Origin: Bacillus sp. 1NLA3E
Lineage (GTDB): Bacteria > Bacillota > Bacilli > Bacillales > Cytobacillaceae
Length of the DNA: 64,000 bases
Assembly: GCF_000242895.2 (NCBI RefSeq)
Contig: NC_021171.1
Location: 530,001 to 594,000, forward strand
Reading direction: 5' to 3'
Made by a program: the position numbers and the translations under genes. The notes under the pieces are model-generated. The model worked only from the letters and a program-made list of their open reading frames with translations. It was not told the DNA's origin and did not search any database. Below are positions 9,808-17,117 of this stretch, one piece after another (position 1 is the stretch's first letter; every line of letters starts with the position of its first letter).

Positions 9808-11103
9808 ATGAAGAATTACTTTCAATTTTCCGAACGGAATACATCTTTTAAGCAAGAGAGTATTGCGGGAATCACCACGTTTCTATCAATGGCTTACATC
9901 CTGGTTGTCAATCCAGTCATCCTGAGCCAAACAGGCATGGATAAAGGGGCACTTTTTACAGCAACTGCCCTGTCCGCCATTATCGGATCCCTGTTAATCG
10001 GACTAATTGCTAATTATCCAATTGGCATTGCCCCAAGCATGGGTATAAATGCCTTTTTTACCTTTACTGTTTGTATTGGCATGAAAATACCTTGGGAAAC
10101 CGCATTGGCGGGTGTTTTTATTGCTGGTGTATTATTCATGATATTAAGCTTGCTAAAAATCCGCGAAAAAATTATTAATGTCATTCCCCAGGATCTTAAA
10201 CATGCCATCGCCGCAGGAATTGGATTTTTCGTCGCGTTAATCGGCTTAAAAAACTCTGGAATTGTTACTGCAAATGAAGCCACAATGGTGGGGCTGGGGA
10301 ACTTGAATTCTCCTCCAACATTGCTTGCTATTGCGGGATTTATCATTACTATTATTCTTTTAAACAAAGGAATAAAGGGCGGGATTTTTTACGGAATGGT
10401 GCTTTCAACCATTCTTGGCATGTTATTTGGCATTATCGACAAGCCGGAAGCCATTATTGGAAAAATACCAAGCCTTCAGCCTACATTCGGGGTCGTTTTC
10501 AATCATCTGGATGATGTTCTATCCCCAAAAGTACTGGCAGTTATTTTTACCTTTTTGTTTGTGGCCTTTTTTGATACAGCAGGTGCGTTAATCGCCATTG
10601 CCAGCCAGGCAGGACTAATGAAGGATAACCAAATCCCCAATGCCGGGAAGGCACTCCTTGCAGATTCCATGTCAACCATTGCTGGTTCCGTTTTAGGTAC
10701 ATCGACAACCGCTTCATTCGTTGAGTCTTCTGCAGGTATTGCGGTTGGGGGCAGGACAGGCTTTACAGCCATCGTTATATCAGCCTGCTTTACCGTTTCC
10801 TTATTTTTTTCGCCTATTTTATCCATTGTCACTCCTGAGGTGACGGCCCCGGCTCTGATTATTGTTGGAGCCCTGATGGCAACAGAAATCAGCAAGATTA
10901 ACTGGAGCAATTTTACCATTGTCATCCCATGTTTTGTAACGATTATTATGATGCCTTTGACCTTTAGTGTGGCAACAGGGATTGCCCTAGGCTTCATTCT
11001 TTACCCAATCAGTATGATTGCCATGGGAAAAACGAGGGAAGTCCATCCAATCATGTCTGTTCTCTGTTTAACCTTCATTTTTTACTTTGTTTATGTGATT
11101 TAA
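9808..11103 (+). CDS. pbuG: Guanine/hypoxanthine permease, NCS2 (AzgA/PbuG) family
   Basis: The 431-residue protein has about 12-14 hydrophobic segments and the AzgA-type signatures: an N-terminal TTFLSMAYILVVNP, GLIANYPIGIAPSMGINAFF in the third segment, and the FDTAGALIAIASQAG block. AzgA-family members such as B. subtilis PbuG and PbuO import hypoxanthine, guanine or adenine by proton symport. The guanine-type riboswitch directly upstream supports guanine/hypoxanthine import that is shut off when intracellular guanine is high. The ATG follows an ATTCGGAGGA ribosome binding site. It is followed by its own terminator, so it is transcribed alone. Confidence 0.92.
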   Translation: MKNYFQFSERNTSFKQESIAGITTFLSMAYILVVNPVILSQTGMDKGALFTATALSAIIGSLLIGLIANYPIGIAPSMGINAFFTFTVCIGMKIPWETALAGVFIAGVLFMILSLLKIREKIINVIPQDLKHAIAAGIGFFVALIGLKNSGIVTANEATMVGLGNLNSPPTLLAIAGFIITIILLNKGIKGGIFYGMVLSTILGMLFGIIDKPEAIIGKIPSLQPTFGVVFNHLDDVLSPKVLAVIFTFLFVAFFDTAGALIAIASQAGLMKDNQIPNAGKALLADSMSTIAGSVLGTSTTASFVESSAGIAVGGRTGFTAIVISACFTVSLFFSPILSIVTPEVTAPALIIVGALMATEISKINWSNFTIVIPCFVTIIMMPLTFSVATGIALGFILYPISMIAMGKTREVHPIMSVLCLTFIFYFVYVI

Positions 11104-11140
11104 AAAAGGTGTCCCAACTTTCTTAAAATAAGTTTTAGGC

Positions 11141-11187
11141 AGAAAAATGGCAGTGTTTTTGAGAGATCAAAGCACTGCTTTTTTCTT
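11141..11187 (+). terminator. Terminator after purine permease gene
   Basis: GCAGTG (11150-11155) pairs with CACTGC (11173-11178) with a loop of 17 bases, followed by TTTTTTC. Confidence 0.75.
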
Positions 11188-11276
11188 TACTTAACGTGTT
11201 ATGTTCCAAATGGAAGTCTTTTAAGTGTTAAGATATTAATACAAATAAAACCTAAGAAAGGTAACTGGACAAAAAC

Positions 11277-11302
11277 ACCATTCCAATGTAAAGAGGAATG
11301 GT
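11277..11302. terminator. Terminator, probably for the minus-strand DUF2089 operon
   Basis: ACCATTCC (11277-11284) and GGAATGGT (11295-11302) form a perfect 8-bp stem. On the minus strand it is followed by GTTTTTG and lies just beyond the stop of the 90-aa gene. It can also stop plus-strand readthrough. Confidence 0.75.
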
Positions 11303-11305
11303 ATT

Positions 11306-11578
11306 TTATAATTTTATAGAAACTTCAGTGCCGTCTTTAAGGATTGTTTCGACCAGCATTAAACCTTTTTGATCTGAAAGTTCCCTTAGCAAAGGCTTCA
11401 GATCATCCCTGCTTATGTTTGGAATTTGAAACTTCTTATTTCCTCCTTTTTCAATTGAACGATTTGCAATTGCCAGGATTCTTTTTGATGTCACGACTCC
11501 AATGAATAGATGTAACAAGGCATAGGGGACTGGAATAAAATATCGTCTACCTTTTGCTTTAATTTTTACTTTCATCAT
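11306..11578 (-). CDS. Hypothetical protein, third gene of the DUF2089 operon
   Basis: The 90-residue basic protein has a lysine-rich N-terminus (MMKVKIKAKGRRYFIPVPY), one moderately hydrophobic stretch (ALLHLFIGVVTSK, about residues 20-32), and a charged C-terminal half. I do not recognise a family. It starts 3 bases after the stop of the SHOCT-like gene, so the two are almost certainly cotranscribed. The protein probably works with its two operon partners, either at the membrane or in regulation. That role is inferred from context only. Confidence 0.75.
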   Translation of the reverse strand: MMKVKIKAKGRRYFIPVPYALLHLFIGVVTSKRILAIANRSIEKGGNKKFQIPNISRDDLKPLLRELSDQKGLMLVETILKDGTEVSIKL

Positions 11579-11581
11579 ATA

Positions 11582-11971
11582 TTACTCAATCACAACCGAT
11601 ACTTTTTCCCCTTTTGCCGAGGTGATATCTACAATTTGACCGTCCAATTCATTTTCAATCGCTTCAATTAAGAGATCAACGTCGATATCTTTTACATATT
11701 TTTCCGCTTCGGGAATTCTTTCAGCAATGCTTGTTCCTACCCTTAAAACAGCTTTTACGAGTTTAATTGGTAGATTAACGTTAACATTGTCCCCTTGTTC
11801 TGAAGTAGCGCGTATTTTTAGCATTTTGTCTAGGTAGGGGGATGAGGTCTGTTTATTTAGATTGACTTGTTTACCCTTGCCTTGCAGTGCATCGATCAAT
11901 TCAGCAGCCTTATCTTTGTCCAGTTTTCCTTCTTCGACCATTGTTAATATTCTTGAAATTTCCTCGTTCAT
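11582..11971 (-). CDS. SHOCT-like domain protein, second gene of the DUF2089 operon
   Basis: The 129-residue protein begins with a short helical hairpin (EISRILTMVEEGKLDKDKAAELIDAL). This resembles the N-terminal oligomerisation motif of SHOCT-like and YvlB-type proteins. A linker and a second region, from about residue 50 (KMLKIRATSEQGDNVNVNLPIKLVK), resemble the beta-rich domain that follows in such proteins. There is no signal peptide or membrane segment. Its start abuts the DUF2089 stop directly, indicating translational coupling. Function is unknown; this gene pair is a recurrent association in Bacillus-type genomes. Confidence 0.8.
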   Translation of the reverse strand: MNEEISRILTMVEEGKLDKDKAAELIDALQGKGKQVNLNKQTSSPYLDKMLKIRATSEQGDNVNVNLPIKLVKAVLRVGTSIAERIPEAEKYVKDIDVDLLIEAIENELDGQIVDITSAKGEKVSVVIE

Positions 11972-12343
11972 TTAGGATTCCTCCCCATTTAATATTGAAA
12001 TCGCTTCTTCAGCGGTTATTTCGCCTTTTTCTAGCATTAAAATGACTTTTTTTCGATCAATTTCAACCTTCTTAGTGGTGGAATATCCAAGAGAAGAGAT
12101 AATGTCATCTAATTTTCCCCGGACGGTGGGATAGGATACTCCAAGTTCTTTCTCAACTTCCTTAATATTTCCACGGCATTTTAGAAAAGTCTCAATAAAA
12201 TTAAGCTGTTCCTTGCTGAGACTCGCAAAATTGGAGAGCTCAAATTCATTTTCAATCGTAGTGTGACAGTGAGTACACTGCAGCTTTGTAATTTTTAATT
12301 GCTTACTACAAACGGGACACTCTGATATAAGAGGATATGCCAT
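11972..12343 (-). CDS. DUF2089 family putative DNA-binding protein
   Basis: The 123-residue protein starts with a zinc ribbon (CPVCSKQLKITKLQCTHCHT, cysteines at about residues 9, 12, 23 and 26). A helix-turn-helix follows (KEVEKELGVSYPTVRGKLDDI, about residues 60-80), and then a C-terminal helical hairpin (MLEKGEITAEEAISIL). This is the DUF2089 architecture, which looks like a small transcription factor. As the first gene it may autoregulate the three-gene operon. The HTH is clear, but the ligand and targets are unknown. AAGGAGAGAG precedes the ATG. Confidence 0.88.
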   Translation of the reverse strand: MAYPLISECPVCSKQLKITKLQCTHCHTTIENEFELSNFASLSKEQLNFIETFLKCRGNIKEVEKELGVSYPTVRGKLDDIISSLGYSTTKKVEIDRKKVILMLEKGEITAEEAISILNGEES

Positions 12344-12625
12344 AACTCTCTCCTTCCTTTTCTATAATTCAATCATACATCAATGTGTTCAGGAAATAAA
12401 TAATTTGATTAAAATAATTAAATAAATTAACAAAAATAATTAAAAATATTTATTTTTATATTAAAAGATTTAATAAACAAGTGCCATCTCTGTATTTACT
12501 CTACAATTTAGGGATTAACCTCTCTTTCATGCTTTTCGTTTCATTGAGATATGATATCCGCAGCCAAAGATCAATTAATAAAAAATGATTTAAAAGATTA
12601 TCATTTTATCATCTTTGGCGAGAAG
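12344..12625. other. AT-rich intergenic region, promoter side of the DUF2089 operon
   Basis: The region contains the presumed minus-strand promoter of the DUF2089 operon. It also holds a small A/T hairpin at about 12592-12616 (AAAGAT...ATCTTT) that could belong to the left end of the TnpB element. I see no gene in it. Confidence 0.4.
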
Positions 12626-12705
12626 ACCCCCTCCTCAAGGAATGCGCAGGGCGTAGCCCAATGAGTAGGGAGGGGATGAATCGCCCCTCCGAAGGTGAGG
12701 TTTTC
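12626..12705 (+). ncRNA. Structured leader upstream of the TnpB-related gene
   Basis: CCCCCTCCT (12627-12635) can pair with AGGGAGGGG (12667-12675), enclosing a GGGC/GCCC hairpin. The same G-rich strand can instead pair with CCCCTCC (12684-12690) around the loop ATGAATC. These pairings exclude each other, as in an attenuator. It is G/C-rich in an AT-rich neighbourhood and ends about 55 bases before the start codon. It may be a left-end structure of the mobile element or a regulatory leader; I cannot decide between them. Confidence 0.55.
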
Positions 12706-12760
12706 GTTTGAATGAGAACGTATATTCTGATATAATATAATCAAATAAGAGGAAAGGGAC

Positions 12761-14452
12761 ATGACTATGAGCATAAAAACCTATTTTTCTAACCGTATCT
12801 ATAAACATAGGTTGTCAGAAGAATTTGTTACTATGATTGAACATGCTCTATTTCTCTTTAATCAGGCCAAACACACCGCTTTTAATACCTTGGTAAAAGA
12901 AAAGCGTTCCGGTAAAAGCAAACGGACAAGGTCCCTCCATCTAACAGTTAAAGAACAATTCAAATTGGATGATTATTATGCCAACAGTGTGGTTCAAGAG
13001 GCGAAAGCTGTACAAAGCAGCTTAATTGAATTAAATAAACTCTACATTAAAAATAAAGCAGAACAAATTAATTCCATCAAAAAGAAATTAAAAAAAGTTA
13101 AATCCCATTTGACCACTCTGCAGAAGATAAAAAAATCCTTTGTAAAAGGTAAACCATCCTTCCCAAAGAACGCTAAGGAACAAAAGGAAGGCAACTTTTT
13201 TGTCGTCCACTATAAGATGAAAACAGACCTCTACTATCATGCCTACGAATTTGAACATCAATATCTAGATGTTCAAATGAAGAAATTGAAAAGTAAAATT
13301 GGTTTCCTAATTTGTAAATTAAATAGAAAAGAAGATGAAGTAAAACAATTAAAAACAAAAATCTCCAGTGTGACTTTTGGTTCTAAAAAGCGCTTTAAAT
13401 CTCAATTCACTGTGGATAGGTATGCAAATAATCATGAAATTTGGAAAAACGAATGGGAGAAATCCCGCTATCATCAAATGAAAATTTCTGGTCGTAAAGA
13501 TTCCCATTCTGGTAATTTTGTCTTTCATTATGACCTAGATTGTCAGAGATTACGTTTTAAGACCCCATCCGGTGTCGTGGTTTTTGTGGAGAACCTCCAT
13601 TTCCCGTATGGTCAAGACAAAATAGAAACCGCCATTTTAACTCAAAAAAACTGCAAGAATAAAAAGAAATTTGGTAAACCTATTGCCTGGTCTGTGGAAG
13701 ACCATGGTGATTTTTACATTTTCAAATGCATGATAAACGAAGAAGAAAATCCATCTATCAACTATTCCAAATTAGCTGGCATCATTGGTGTAGATTGCAA
13801 TGTAAATCATTTTGCGATTTCCAATGCCAATAGCAAAGGACAGCTTCTTTCTTCATGGTCTTTACCCTTCGATATTAAAGGGAAAAGCTCCAATCAAGTG
13901 ACGAAAATTTTAGAGGCTGAAGCCATTGAAGTGGTGAACATCGCTTATCAAGCAAACAAACCCATTGCCGTTGAAGATCTAGACACTACCCTATCAAAGG
14001 TTTCCCATCCTTATGGAAACAAAAAAGCAAACCAGGTGATGTCGATGTTTGCTTATAGCAAAATGATTGCTTCTATTAAAGCTAGGGCTGAGAAGATGAA
14101 TGTTGCTGTTTTTGAAGTGAATCCAGCTTACACCAGCCAAATTGGAAAAATGAAATACATGAAACGGTTTGGGATTTCCATCCATGAAGCCGCCAGTTTC
14201 GTCATCGCTAGAAGAGCCATGGGATTTAAAGAAAAACTCCCACCAACGTTGGGTGCACTATTACCAGAGAAGATAATAGGTGCTCATCATTGGAGGCAGT
14301 GGGGGTATGTTTCTAAATGCCTGAAAGGGATACGCACATGTGCGTTCTACCAATCAGAACTTTTTGATGGAGACAAGTTTCGTTTGACCAACGAACTCTT
14401 CTCTTCAGGGGCGTTAACAGACTTGGAGAAAAAAGGTTTGTCGATATTTTAA
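12761..14452 (+). CDS. TnpB-related RuvC-like protein without zinc finger (IS200/IS605 accessory type)
   Basis: The 563-residue protein is far longer than typical TnpB (about 370-400). The N-terminal half is lysine-rich with two coiled-coil stretches (about residues 90-130 and 165-205). The RuvC-like half has a first acidic motif IIGVDCNVNHF (D345) and a second motif PIAVEDLD (E405). Its C-terminal part has YTSQ followed, with no CxxC zinc finger between, by GISIHEAASFVIARRAMG. Canonical TnpB has a catalytic Asp in a DxNAA motif there; this protein has I474-H475-E476-A-A. Catalysis may be altered, E476 may substitute, or the nuclease may be dead. No tnpA lies nearby. A TATAAT box is at about 12730 and AAAGGG precedes the ATG. 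A probable omega-RNA follows. Confidence 0.85.
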   Translation: MTMSIKTYFSNRIYKHRLSEEFVTMIEHALFLFNQAKHTAFNTLVKEKRSGKSKRTRSLHLTVKEQFKLDDYYANSVVQEAKAVQSSLIELNKLYIKNKAEQINSIKKKLKKVKSHLTTLQKIKKSFVKGKPSFPKNAKEQKEGNFFVVHYKMKTDLYYHAYEFEHQYLDVQMKKLKSKIGFLICKLNRKEDEVKQLKTKISSVTFGSKKRFKSQFTVDRYANNHEIWKNEWEKSRYHQMKISGRKDSHSGNFVFHYDLDCQRLRFKTPSGVVVFVENLHFPYGQDKIETAILTQKNCKNKKKFGKPIAWSVEDHGDFYIFKCMINEEENPSINYSKLAGIIGVDCNVNHFAISNANSKGQLLSSWSLPFDIKGKSSNQVTKILEAEAIEVVNIAYQANKPIAVEDLDTTLSKVSHPYGNKKANQVMSMFAYSKMIASIKARAEKMNVAVFEVNPAYTSQIGKMKYMKRFGISIHEAASFVIARRAMGFKEKLPPTLGALLPEKIIGAHHWRQWGYVSKCLKGIRTCAFYQSELFDGDKFRLTNELFSSGALTDLEKKGLSIF

Positions 14453-14455
14453 AGC

Positions 14456-14594
14456 GGAAAAACCGTTTCCTAGTTGAACGGGAAACGGTCATATATCTTG
14501 TATATATGTCTTGTATTTCAGGAATCCCCCACTTCAAACAAACCCGAAAGGGTGTTAAGTGGCGGGTAGTTCAATGGGTCAACATATTATTTTA
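14456..14594 (+). ncRNA. Putative omega-RNA / right end of the TnpB element plus guide
   Basis: Directly after the TnpB-related stop lies a hairpin ACCGTTTCC / GGAAACGGT (14462-14489). A compact multi-stem structure follows from 14524 to about 14566. Its outer stem is CCCCCACTT with AAGTGGCGGG, and its inner arm is ACCC-GAAA-GGGT. It ends in GTAGTTCAA (to 14574). Structured right ends of IS605-type elements that finish in TTCAA are typical omega-RNA scaffolds. The bases after 14574 (starting TGGGTCAACATA) would then be the guide. The assignment is by analogy; the 5' end is unknown. Confidence 0.65.
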
Positions 14595-14775
14595 TAGCCG
14601 AAAGTTTCAGGAATATAATTTCAAGTAAAACTATATAACATGTCTTTAAAGTGTTAAACTATTAATTTGATAGGCATTTGCTTAAAAGCGTTTTTTTATA
14701 TTGTTGAAGAGTATTGGAGATCCAGTATTAAGGACTATTCTTGGTGATACTATATAAATTGATCAAAAAAACAAT

Positions 14776-14793
14776 AATTTAAACGTTTATATA
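14776..14793. promoter_or_regulatory. LacI-family operator O1 (regulator promoter)
   Basis: The palindrome TAAACGTTTA (14780-14789) with flanking A/T matches three other copies in this locus. It lies 86 bases before the regulator start codon, which fits autoregulation. Confidence 0.75.
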
Positions 14794-14841
14794 TCCTTTC
14801 AGTAATTAAACTTGGCATAACAATGTCTTATTATAATTGAA

Positions 14842-14859
14842 AATCTAAACGTTTATATT
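14842..14859. promoter_or_regulatory. LacI-family operator O2 (regulator promoter)
   Basis: ATCTAAACGTTTATAT centred on TAAACGTTTA (14846-14855) lies 66 bases after O1 and just before the ribosome binding site. A repressor bound here would block initiation or elongation of its own gene. Confidence 0.8.
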
Positions 14860-14874
14860 TAGGGGTTATGTAAA

Positions 14875-15888
14875 ATGGATTCGAAACCAAATATTCAGGA
14901 TGTTGCGAGGGTTGCTGAAGTTTCAATCGCGACCGTGTCGCGAGTGATCAACAACCAGGGTGGTGTTAGGAAGGCAACAGAGGAGAGGATTCTTAAGGCT
15001 ATCCAGGAACTAGGTTATATTCGCAATGCTGCTGCAAGAACGATGAAGCGTAAAGAAACCAAAACGATTGGTGTCATTGTGCCTGACATCAAAAATCCAT
15101 TTTTCCCCCTGGTGATGGCTGGGATTGAACAGAAAGCGCGGGAGAAGGATTATTTCACTATCCTGAGTAGCACGAACGAGTCGCAGAATATCGAGGAAAA
15201 AATTGTAAAAAATTTCATTGAACGCGGTGTGGATGGGGTCATCATTACAACTGCCAATGAAAATGGAGAACATCTGAAGTTGCTTCAGGAGCAGAATATA
15301 CCCATGGTGGCAGTTGACAGGAGTATTCGAAGCTTTGAGGTAGACACTGTCCTAGTCGATAATATAAAGGGATCGTATCAGGCAGTTCAGCATTTGATTC
15401 TTCAAGGACATAGGAAAATATCCATTATTTGTGGTCCCCAAAATACGACTCCAGGGTTAGAGCGGTACCTTGGCTATAAAAAGGCACTAGAGGACTATAA
15501 TATACCTCTTGATGAAAAGCTTGTGATCCAAGGGGATTTTGGAGAGCACAGTGGTTATCTTGCTACGGAGAAGCTTAGAGAACTTGATGAAAGGCCAACA
15601 GCTATTTTTTCATCGAATAACTTGATGACAATTGGCTGCATGAGGGCGTTGGATGACTTGAACTGGAAGCTTGGCTATGAAGTGTCGTTCATTGGTTTTG
15701 ATGATGTGGATATAGCTACATTCCTGAATCCGAAGCTATCAGTCGTGGCAAGGCCGATGACTGCGGTTGGTGAAATAGCATTTATGTTTTTGCATGAAAG
15801 GATTCACTTTAAGGATCTTCCGAAGCGGCAATATTCACTGCCACCAGAACTGATCATCAGGCAGTCCTGCCGTCTTATTAAGAATTAA
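14875..15888 (+). CDS. LacI-family repressor of the deoxyribose operon
   Basis: The 337-residue protein has a LacI-type helix-turn-helix (IQDVARVAEVSIATVSRVIN, residues 6-25) and a hinge helix. A periplasmic-binding-protein-like sugar domain starts at TIGVIVPDIKNPFF. The ligand domain ends with the usual GFDDVD...LSVVARPM segment. It probably binds the four TAAACGTTTA palindromes, two before its own gene and two before deoC, and releases them with a deoxyribose-related effector. The effector is inferred from the neighbouring genes. In Salmonella the equivalent operon uses an unrelated regulator (DeoQ). A run AGGGG lies 8-14 bases before the ATG. Confidence 0.92.
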   Translation: MDSKPNIQDVARVAEVSIATVSRVINNQGGVRKATEERILKAIQELGYIRNAAARTMKRKETKTIGVIVPDIKNPFFPLVMAGIEQKAREKDYFTILSSTNESQNIEEKIVKNFIERGVDGVIITTANENGEHLKLLQEQNIPMVAVDRSIRSFEVDTVLVDNIKGSYQAVQHLILQGHRKISIICGPQNTTPGLERYLGYKKALEDYNIPLDEKLVIQGDFGEHSGYLATEKLRELDERPTAIFSSNNLMTIGCMRALDDLNWKLGYEVSFIGFDDVDIATFLNPKLSVVARPMTAVGEIAFMFLHERIHFKDLPKRQYSLPPELIIRQSCRLIKN

Positions 15889-15895
15889 ATTGAAG

Positions 15896-15932
15896 AGAGC
15901 TGCTCCATCGGATAAATGGTTGGGCTCTTTTT
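15896..15932 (+). terminator. Terminator after LacI-family gene
   Basis: AGAGC pairs with GCTCT and an inner CCAT pairs with ATGG, followed by a run of T residues. It separates the regulator from the deo operon. Confidence 0.7.
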
Positions 15933-16001
15933 TACAAATAAGGGAAAATAAGGTCCTTGCAACCGATATCTTCCCCAAATCAAAAAAACTTTATTTTATT
16001 T

Positions 16002-16015
16002 TGAAAACGCATTCA
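16002..16015 (+). promoter_or_regulatory. Candidate CcpA cre site
   Basis: TGAAAACGCATTCA fits the degenerate cre consensus WTGNAANCGNWNNCW. It lies 55 bases before the first operator of the deo operon, which would place the operon under carbon catabolite control. Confidence 0.6.
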
Positions 16016-16066
16016 AAAAACTCTTGCTACATTAAGTGAATGGTGCTAATCTAAATTTAGAAACAA

Positions 16067-16084
16067 AATCTAAACGTTTACATT
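16067..16084. promoter_or_regulatory. LacI-family operator O3 (deo operon)
   Basis: ATCTAAACGTTTACAT (palindrome core 16071-16080) is nearly identical to O2 and identical to O4 over 16 bases. Confidence 0.85.
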
Positions 16085-16140
16085 ACAACTGATAAATTAA
16101 TTACTTACAAAACTCGTTAAATCATATTTTTTTGCGACAA

Positions 16141-16158
16141 AATCTAAACGTTTACATT
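16141..16158. promoter_or_regulatory. LacI-family operator O4 (deo operon)
   Basis: ATCTAAACGTTTACAT (core 16145-16154) lies exactly 74 bases after O3. That is about seven helical turns, so two repressor dimers could face the same side of DNA and loop it. A 250-base leader follows before deoC. Confidence 0.85.
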
Positions 16159-16407
16159 TTGTTATATGATTTTACTTTTAATCATAATGCCATGGAAGTT
16201 CAAGTGAGGAGGTATTGAGTGTCAAGGTTCACAGATGATTAGGCAAGAACTGAGGACCAGTGAAAAGTATTGATTACCATGTGAATAAAAGTAATGCTTT
16301 CAATCAAAAACTGATTTGGACACCGAAAATGGAAGTGTATTTACACATTTTTAGTAAATGAAAGTGCATTTATATAATTTATTATCTAAATAAAAAGGGG
16401 AATTTCT

Positions 16408-17073
16408 ATGAACACCGCTAAAATGATTGACCACACACTATTGAAGGCAGATTCATTAAAGGAACAGATTGTGGAACTTTGTGCAGAAGCAAGAGAATAT
16501 GGGTTTGCATCTGTTTGCGTGAATCCTGTATGGGTAAAAACTGCTGCAGAAGAACTAGCAGCCAGTGATGTAAAGGTTTGTACGGTCATCGGCTTTCCAC
16601 TCGGGGCATCTACATCTTCAGTAAAAGCGTTTGAAACGATGGATGCTATTAAAAATGGTGCAACTGAAGTGGACATGGTCATTTCAATAGGATTGCTTAA
16701 ATCGGGAAATGAACAGGCTGTGGAGGAAGATATTCGCGGGGTTGTTGATGCCGCAAATGGAAAGGCGCTCGTTAAGGTGATTATTGAAACATCGCTGCTT
16801 ACTGACAAAGAAAAGGTCCTTGCTTGCGAAATGTCCTTACGTGCAGGTGCTGACTTTGTCAAAACATCCACAGGTTTTTCAACCGGAGGTGCAACAGTTG
16901 AAGATGTTTCATTGATGCGGAGAGTTGTGGCGGAAAAAGCAGGTGTGAAGGCATCAGGTGGTATCCGTGACCTGAATGACCTGAAGGCAATGGCTGAAGC
17001 AGGCGCAAACCGCATTGGTGCTAGTTCTGGCGTGAAGATTATGAAAGGTGAAATGGTTGAGAGCGGATATTAA
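16408..17073 (+). CDS. deoC: Deoxyribose-phosphate aldolase
   Basis: The 221-residue class I aldolase cleaves 2-deoxy-D-ribose 5-phosphate to glyceraldehyde 3-phosphate and acetaldehyde. The Schiff-base lysine lies in [10 protein letters not shown] (about residue 152). Other signature blocks are [10 protein letters not shown] at the start, [16 protein letters not shown] and KASGGIRD. Length is normal for DeoC. It is the first gene of the operon deoC-permease-epimerase-kinase and carries out the last, energy-yielding step. AAAAAGGGG precedes the ATG, and the operators and cre site upstream suggest repression without inducer and in rich sugar. Confidence 0.97.
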   Translation: MNTAKMIDHTLLKADSLKEQIVELCAEAREYGFASVCVNPVWVKTAAEELAASDVKVCTVIGFPLGASTSSVKAFETMDAIKNGATEVDMVISIGLLKSGNEQAVEEDIRGVVDAANGKALVKVIIETSLLTDKEKVLACEMSLRAGADFVKTSTGFSTGGATVEDVSLMRRVVAEKAGVKASGGIRDLNDLKAMAEAGANRIGASSGVKIMKGEMVESGY

Positions 17074-17117
17074 GGTCGCTTCATCGTTTCTAAATTCACT
17101 AATAAGGAGAAATGAAA

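Noticed and set aside
10503-10997. 164-codon frame antisense to the purine permease gene
   Set aside because: It is a shadow of the membrane-protein codon pattern, without a ribosome binding site.
16386-17015. 209-codon frame antisense to deoC
   Set aside because: It mirrors the codon bias of deoC on the other strand, is serine/alanine-rich and has no start signal; deoC is unambiguous.
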